Source: an uncultured Prevotella sp. (lineage in GTDB: Bacteria > Bacteroidota > Bacteroidia > Bacteroidales > Bacteroidaceae). From it: a stretch of 18,399 bases of DNA. The translations under genes were made by a program, and so were the position numbers. Positions 13,979-18,399 of this stretch are shown in pieces; the stretch's first letter is position 1; every line of letters begins with the position of its first letter. The stretch is from contig CALIIG010000129.1 in the NCBI GenBank assembly GCA_938018155.1, forward strand, positions 1 to 18,399. The letters run 5' to 3'. Under the pieces are notes generated by a model, which saw nothing but the letters and a program-made list of their open reading frames with translations, did no database searches and was not told the DNA's origin.

Positions 13979-15070
13979 TTATGATTGGTGGTAGTGCTTA
14001 TCATAGAATTTTTTCCTGGCGATGATACCGGGGAAAGTCTTCTTTCTAATCTGAATTTCTACGGAATCGCCTAATTTAAGCGAGGCGTCAATGAGGGCAA
14101 CAGCACAGCTTTTGTTTGTAGAGATAAGTCGATAACCAGTAGTAACATATCCCACAACAACCCCATTCTTCAGTACATTATAGCCATGTCGCGGTATGGC
14201 ATTGTCGTTAAGCTCTATCCCTCGCAGGCGTTTTGTTACGCCTTCAGCCTTTTGGCGCAGTAGAGCTTCGCGCCCAATGAACTCTGTTTTGTCCAATTTG
14301 ACAAACATTCCCAATCCTGCCATAATGGGGTTTATTTCGGCAGATAGTTCGTTTCCATACAATGGAAGCCCCACTTCAAAGCGTAAAGTATCGCGGCATC
14401 CTAAGCCACAGGGCTTGCATTGTCCTGAATTTATCAGCTTATCCCATTGTGAGACAATAAACTTATGCGAGCCATACAGTTCAAATCCGTCCTCACCGGT
14501 GTAGCCTGTACGGGATATGACAATTTCTTCGCCATCCTTTTCGAGAGTCTTTACTTCATAAAAGTGCAGGTCGTAGCAGGATATTCCTGACACCTTGCTT
14601 ACAATTTCCTCCGACTCCGGCCCTTGAATGGCAAGCTGTCCATAGTATTCGCTCATGTCGATTATTTCAACATCATATCCTTTTGCATTCGTATTTATCC
14701 AGCTTATATCCTTTTCTATATTGGCCGCATTGACGGTCATGAAGTACGTTTCTTCCTCCATCCGGCATATGCAAGTGTCATCAACAGTGCCTCCATCGTC
14801 GTAACACATCATGCCATACATTACTTTCCCAACGGCTAAATGGTTTATATCGTTCGTAAAAATATGGTTAACAAACTCAGTTGCCTGTCTTCCCTTTATC
14901 ACAATCTCGCCCATATGGCTTACGTCAAAGACGCCACAGTGGTTGCGTACGGCTTTGTGCTCTTCTATAATAGAGGTATATTGTATGGGCATATCGAAAC
15001 CGCCGAATGGCGAAATGGTTGCTCCAAGTGCTATATGGCGGTCATAAAGGCATGTCTTTTTATTTTCCAT
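13979..15070 (-). CDS. gcvT: Aminomethyltransferase, glycine cleavage T protein
   Basis: A 363-residue tetrahydrofolate-dependent enzyme that releases ammonia from aminomethyl-GcvH and makes 5,10-methylene-THF. Length is standard. It opens LYDRHIALGATISPFGGFDMPIQY, with GVFDVSHMGEI at 46-56. The catalytic Asp is in GGTVDDTCICR (about 97-98), and VNAANIEKD, SRTGYTGEDGFELY and CGLGCRDTLRFEVGLPLYGNEL follow in pieces as expected. Its 5' end overlaps the lplA stop region by 11 bases, suggesting translational coupling with the ligase. Confidence 0.97.
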   Translation of the reverse strand: MENKKTCLYDRHIALGATISPFGGFDMPIQYTSIIEEHKAVRNHCGVFDVSHMGEIVIKGRQATEFVNHIFTNDINHLAVGKVMYGMMCYDDGGTVDDTCICRMEEETYFMTVNAANIEKDISWINTNAKGYDVEIIDMSEYYGQLAIQGPESEEIVSKVSGISCYDLHFYEVKTLEKDGEEIVISRTGYTGEDGFELYGSHKFIVSQWDKLINSGQCKPCGLGCRDTLRFEVGLPLYGNELSAEINPIMAGLGMFVKLDKTEFIGREALLRQKAEGVTKRLRGIELNDNAIPRHGYNVLKNGVVVGYVTTGYRLISTNKSCAVALIDASLKLGDSVEIQIRKKTFPGIIARKKFYDKHYHQS

Positions 15071-15773
15071 ATATAAATTTTCTTTTAAGATATTCCAGTT
15101 CTATGGCTTCAATTTCTTTTATATCACAACTATTTAAAGTGATGGTTTCGTCACAAAGGTGTTCCCTGATAAGGTGTCTTATCTCACTAAAGGGCAAATC
15201 TGTATAATCCTTAAGCAAACAAATGCGTTGTCTTACGCTTTCAATTCCATGTTTTGACAGCTTTTGTTTCGATGGCGTTATGGCGTGTAGCATGTGCTCC
15301 ATGTCCGTATCGTATAATAAAGTGCCGTGTGCAATAGTCTTCCCTGGCATGTGATAGATGGCGTTTCCGCTCACTTTCCGTTCACCAATCATAATATCAT
15401 TATGACCGCTTGGATGCACATCGGGCAGACCTATCGTCTTTAAGGTTTCGCAAATCATGTGCAGATAGCGCGAAAATATGGTATCAATATCTTCAGTATC
15501 TGTAATATACGAGAGCATAACATTGCTCATATCGGCATACACACAGCCGCCGCCGCTCTTCCTTCTGAACATTTTAATACCGTGTTGCCGGCAATATTCG
15601 AGGTTCACTTCGTTCTCAACAATCTGGTTACGGCCAAAAATGACGGTGGGTTCCACCTGCCACATAAAAAACTTATCGCCCTTTTGTTTCATGTTTCGGG
15701 CAACAAACTCTTCCATCGCAAGGTAAAAACTAAGCTGGCGTGGGCCTTTAAGGTTTAAGTCAATGTATGTCAA
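15060..15773 (-). CDS. lplA: Lipoate-protein ligase A family protein
   Basis: The 237-residue protein has the biotin/lipoate ligase catalytic fold: RRKSGGGCVYADMSNVMLSY (lipoyl-AMP binding loop, about residues 70-89) and GERKVSGNA (K in the active site) near 128-136. It probably activates free lipoate with ATP and attaches it to GcvH encoded two genes downstream. It lacks a clear C-terminal accessory domain of the E. coli LplA type (338 residues), so it could alternatively act as a transferase that moves lipoate or octanoate between carriers. It is the first gene behind the operon promoter and overlaps gcvT by 11 bases. Family certain; exact reaction inferred from context. Confidence 0.9.
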   Translation of the reverse strand: MTYIDLNLKGPRQLSFYLAMEEFVARNMKQKGDKFFMWQVEPTVIFGRNQIVENEVNLEYCRQHGIKMFRRKSGGGCVYADMSNVMLSYITDTEDIDTIFSRYLHMICETLKTIGLPDVHPSGHNDIMIGERKVSGNAIYHMPGKTIAHGTLLYDTDMEHMLHAITPSKQKLSKHGIESVRQRICLLKDYTDLPFSEIRHLIREHLCDETITLNSCDIKEIEAIELEYLKRKFIYGK

Positions 15774-15796
15774 CGTAGTTTTTAGGTTATATGAAG

Positions 15797-15827
15797 CAAA
15801 TATAATAAAATAAGTGACAGAAACAAA
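15797..15827 (-). promoter_or_regulatory. Near-consensus Bacteroidetes promoter of the lplA-gcv-lpd operon
   Basis: On the minus strand TTTG (15824-15827), 19 bases of spacer, and TATATTTG (15797-15804) match the TTTG / TAnnTTTG consensus. The predicted start near 15790 leaves a leader of about 17 bases, too short for a glycine riboswitch. Confidence 0.8.
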
Positions 15828-15935
15828 CTATATAAGATTCTTTTTTCAAAATATATGCAAATTATACGTTTTCTACATAACAGGGAGATAGCATATCATA
15901 AACCATTACACCTTATTATATTATAAACAGGTAGT

Positions 15936-15988
15936 AAAAATAATAGCCTTTATCATGCAGATGGTTTATCTTGCATCATAAAGACTAT
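15936..15988 (-). terminator. Long hairpin terminator after the TPR gene
   Basis: Arms at 15943-15959 and 15972-15988 match as 17-bp reverse complements with two mismatches and a 12-base loop. On the minus strand the stem is followed by TATTTTT. It lies 31 bases after the TPR gene stop and isolates that cluster from the gcv operon promoter. Confidence 0.75.
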
Positions 15989-16018
15989 AAAATTTTATTG
16001 TCATTTCAGTGTAAGGTT

Positions 16019-16705
16019 CTACCTTAGCTTATCATACCATTCCTTCAATGCAGCCTTGGGAGTTCCTGAGCGTACAATATTGTTAAGGTCGTTTCGGGCT
16101 TCTGAATATTTTTTTAGCCTTATTCTTATGTCGGCTCTGTTCAGCAAGTAGTGGGTATTTCCCTTATCGCGCTTCAGAGCTTCGCCGTAATCATATTCTG
16201 CCAACTCCAGCATGTGCTGCTCTTCCTCAATGCCAGCCCTGGCCGCCCAAGCCAAAGCTGAGTCAGGAAAAGCTGCAACCAAACGGTTTATACCATCTAA
16301 AGCCTCAGTGTAATGGCTGTCTTTCTGGTCAAGAAGTGCCAGTCCGAGGCGCGCTTCAAAGTTTCCAGGAATAATGATAAGCAGGTTTTGGTAGTCGAGT
16401 CGTGCAAAATTGTAGCGATGAAGACGTTCATTACAGTAGGCCCGATAATAGAGAGCTGCAATGTTTGTGGGTTGTTTGGCGAGCACATAATCGTATTCAT
16501 CCTTGGCATATTGCCACTCATCGAGCTGCATATTCCACGCAGCCTTACGCAAACGCAAGTCTGTTGAATCTGGGTGATAAGCTAAAGTGCGTGTTGCCAA
16601 CGCCAGGCTGTCACGTAGTGGGTTACCTTTACTTTGTGCGACTACTGGAAGGGGCAGTAGCAATACCAAGATAAAGAGCAGTGATTTTTGTTTGCTTTTT
16701 AACAC
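16019..16705 (-). CDS. Secreted tetratricopeptide-repeat protein
   Basis: A 228-residue protein with a signal peptide (basic MLKSKQK, hydrophobic 9-22, cleavage near VVA/Q at 23-24) followed almost entirely by helical TPR-type repeats at about 50-80, 84-114, 117-148, 151-181 and 185-212. Recognisable repeat text includes ALYYRAYCNERLHRYNFA and HYLLNRADIRIRLKKYSEA, with D/P at repeat ends. No enzymatic motif is seen, so it is probably a periplasmic protein-interaction scaffold. It starts 30 bases after the pseudokinase stop with no promoter between, so both are on one transcript. A partnership with the periplasmic tail of the pseudokinase is inferred from co-location only. Confidence 0.85.
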   Translation of the reverse strand: MLKSKQKSLLFILVLLLPLPVVAQSKGNPLRDSLALATRTLAYHPDSTDLRLRKAAWNMQLDEWQYAKDEYDYVLAKQPTNIAALYYRAYCNERLHRYNFARLDYQNLLIIIPGNFEARLGLALLDQKDSHYTEALDGINRLVAAFPDSALAWAARAGIEEEQHMLELAEYDYGEALKRDKGNTHYLLNRADIRIRLKKYSEARNDLNNIVRSGTPKAALKEWYDKLR

Positions 16706-16735
16706 GGTACTTACCGATTCTTTTAATCGTAACGT

Positions 16736-17896
16736 TTATTTTTTACTGTTATTATAATCGGCAAAGGCTTTGTCAAAAGCCCCAAGCTGTTCTGTTGACT
16801 TGTCTTTGAGCGTTGCTCTTAGGCCTTTATAATATCTTTTTACTTTGCGACGAACGACACTTTTTTTTGTACTCGAATTGTAAATTTTGTCTAAATCAAT
16901 CTGCATTTGCGGGACAATGTCGTTTAAATAAGCATTATTGCCGCTGAATTGATTGGCTGATGTTGTTGCTTTTACAACATCTTGCTGATTATTTTCTACT
17001 GTAACGCCATGGTCTCCGGCCTCTGAATTGGCAGTTATTTGTTCGTTCTGATTATGGGTAGAGTCTGCCATTTCGGTGTCAGAAGTTTGTGTTGCCTTAT
17101 TATTATCGCCGTTTTGCGAATAAAACAGTGCTGCAGCCACAATTACCAATACTCCAATAACAGCTGCGAAAACAGCCATTTGCTTGTTATTACCCGTCGT
17201 ATTGTGTGTCTTTTTGTCAGGCCTTGCCCCGCGTGGATGGTTGAAAACCTCCATTAGTTCTTCAACTGAAGTATAGCGTTCGTTGCGCCCGAAATGGGTA
17301 CATGTGGTAATAATGGGCTGGTATTCTGTACCCAACGCCATCTCTTTTATCAATACACCCAATGAGAATATATCAGCACGTGCATCTAATGCCACTGTAC
17401 CATCCCTGGTTTCTGGCGCAATAAACCTCAATTCTTCGACGGGACGTTTCAGGTTATCTGTATATCGAGGCCGAATGCTTAACAGCTTAACATCATCGTC
17501 TTTTGTTGTAATAAAAATGTTATGAGTATTGACAGCACCGTGCACATGGCCGTTCTCGTGCATATATCGCAGTGCGGCGGCCACGCCTCTAACCACGTGT
17601 TTCTTCTCGTCTGCGGAGTGTCCTTCCTCCAGATATTCTGCCAATGTACGGGCATCCTGCCATTCGGTCTCGATACAAGTGCCGTAACAGTCAACCTCTT
17701 TCAGGCTGTTGACTTTCAAAATATTCTCATGCTGCAGTTCTCTTGCACCCTCATATTCGCGCTTTAAGTAGCGTATATATTGTGGAGCACTTTGATAATT
17801 ACTCTTTAAAGCGATGAGTAAGACGGGTTGTCCACCGCTTTTCGACACAACAATCTCATTAATGCTCTCATTCTTTATTTCGATAGTGTCAGCCAT
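16736..17896 (-). CDS. Membrane-anchored Ser/Thr protein kinase-like protein, catalytically degenerate
   Basis: 386 residues in three parts: a kinase-like domain at about 1-225, one membrane segment at 240-259 (AVFAAVIGVLVIVAAALFY), and a polar C-terminal part that should be periplasmic, ending in a basic helical stretch. Kinase landmarks that remain are the ATP lysine (ALKS, K31), an alpha-C helix Glu near 49-53, APE at 160-162 and D175 in DIFSLGV. Lost are the Gly-rich loop, HRDxKPxN (here HGAVNTHN, 119-126, with Asp to Ala and Lys to Asn) and DFG (SIR, 140-142). By family knowledge this makes phosphotransfer unlikely, so I call it a pseudokinase. It sits between a deoxynucleoside kinase gene and a secreted TPR gene. 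Confidence 0.88.
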   Translation of the reverse strand: MADTIEIKNESINEIVVSKSGGQPVLLIALKSNYQSAPQYIRYLKREYEGARELQHENILKVNSLKEVDCYGTCIETEWQDARTLAEYLEEGHSADEKKHVVRGVAAALRYMHENGHVHGAVNTHNIFITTKDDDVKLLSIRPRYTDNLKRPVEELRFIAPETRDGTVALDARADIFSLGVLIKEMALGTEYQPIITTCTHFGRNERYTSVEELMEVFNHPRGARPDKKTHNTTGNNKQMAVFAAVIGVLVIVAAALFYSQNGDNNKATQTSDTEMADSTHNQNEQITANSEAGDHGVTVENNQQDVVKATTSANQFSGNNAYLNDIVPQMQIDLDKIYNSSTKKSVVRRKVKRYYKGLRATLKDKSTEQLGAFDKAFADYNNSKK

Positions 17897-17942
17897 AACT
17901 ATACTATTTATGTTAGGTTGTTGGAAGTTTCCGGTTTAAAAT

Positions 17943-18399
17943 TTATTTGTTTCCTTTACCCATGGGAAAAAGACCGTACAGACTTGCGTCAATCATATCG
18001 GTCACTTTCCTGAAGTCTTCGGGGGTATCTTCGAAGCTAATCTTGTCACCGTCAATAATGATAAGCTCGCCTTTATAGCTTTTTATCCAGTTCTCGTAAC
18101 GCTCCTGAAGTCCCGTCAGATAGTCAATGCGGATACTTTTCTCAAACGACCGTCCTCGCTTTTCAATGTGCTTGACGAGTGTCGGAATGCTCGAGCGGAT
18201 ATAAATCATCAATTGAGGCAACTTCACTAAGGACATCATCAGGTCAAACAAGTCGCTATAGTTCTGGAAATCACGGTCGCTCATGTAGCCCTGATCGTGC
18301 AGATTAGGTGCAAAGATGCGTGCATCTTCAAAGATAGTACGGTCCTGAATGATGGTCTCGGGGCTGTTGGCAATCTCTACTACTTCCTTAAAACGTTTG
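17943..18399 (-). CDS. Deoxynucleoside kinase (partial, N-terminus beyond the window)
   Basis: The frame is open from the right edge; 151 residues of a protein that should be near 200 are present. The visible part matches the dNK family that phosphorylates deoxynucleosides for salvage: QDRTIFEDARIFAPNL (the ERS-like DR motif and following helix), RDFQNYSDLFDLM, MIYIRSSIPTLVKHIEKRGR (LID-like basic segment), IDYLTGLQERYENWI and LIIDGDKISF. The P-loop lies outside. An ATG at 18284 is internal, not the start. It is followed 46 bases later by the pseudokinase gene with no promoter match, so co-transcription is likely. Substrate (dA/dG or other) cannot be told from this part. Confidence 0.9.
   Translation of the reverse strand, partial: KRFKEVVEIANSPETIIQDRTIFEDARIFAPNLHDQGYMSDRDFQNYSDLFDLMMSLVKLPQLMIYIRSSIPTLVKHIEKRGRSFEKSIRIDYLTGLQERYENWIKSYKGELIIIDGDKISFEDTPEDFRKVTDMIDASLYGLFPMGKGNK

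Noticed and set aside
15774..15796. Glycine riboswitch ahead of the gcv operon
   Set aside because: The predicted leader is about 17 bases, far too short for the aptamer, and no aptamer-like pattern is seen.

Overview
The window looks like a chromosomal segment of a Bacteroidales bacterium, most likely a Prevotella-type organism. Three things point that way: promoters of the form TTG-N19/20-TAnnTTTG with almost no Shine-Dalgarno use, Bacteroidetes-style gene forms (eukaryote-type IleRS, a long-loop LspA, a DUF4296 lipoprotein, a membrane-anchored kinase-like protein), and moderately low GC. I assigned this from the sequence alone, without a search.

Left part (1-9140). ysxC/engB (minus) and ileS (plus) diverge from a compact promoter region whose two -7 boxes form a 9-bp inverted repeat. 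ileS is split by a one-base frameshift near 2894 and ends in a hairpin terminator. A small DksA/TraR-like protein, signal peptidase II (lspA, overlapping the dksA-like gene) and a DUF4296 lipoprotein follow in tight order. Next come a secreted C69-family dipeptidase and, after a 369-base spacer with its own promoter and a possible leader structure, a small secreted lytic transglycosylase with a strong terminator.

Middle (9141-9369). Between convergent terminators lies the most unusual element: four 10-bp palindromic cores (GACGGCCGTC, with one GACGATCGTC) repeated every 22-23 bp, with an exact 22-bp inverted repeat spanning the cluster. It is far more GC-rich than its surroundings.

Right part, all on the minus strand. 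lplA-gcvT-gcvH-gcvPA-gcvPB-lpd form one operon from a near-consensus promoter at 15797-15827. It encodes the whole glycine cleavage system (T, H, two-subunit P, and L proteins) plus a ligase that could attach lipoate to GcvH, so substrate-carrier loading and catalysis are transcribed together. Upstream of it, and ending in its own long hairpin terminator, is another minus-strand cluster: a deoxynucleoside kinase (cut by the window edge), a membrane-anchored pseudokinase, and a secreted TPR protein. The pseudokinase keeps the kinase fold but has lost the HRD and DFG catalytic residues. It has one membrane segment and a C-terminal part that should lie in the periplasm, where the TPR protein would also be.
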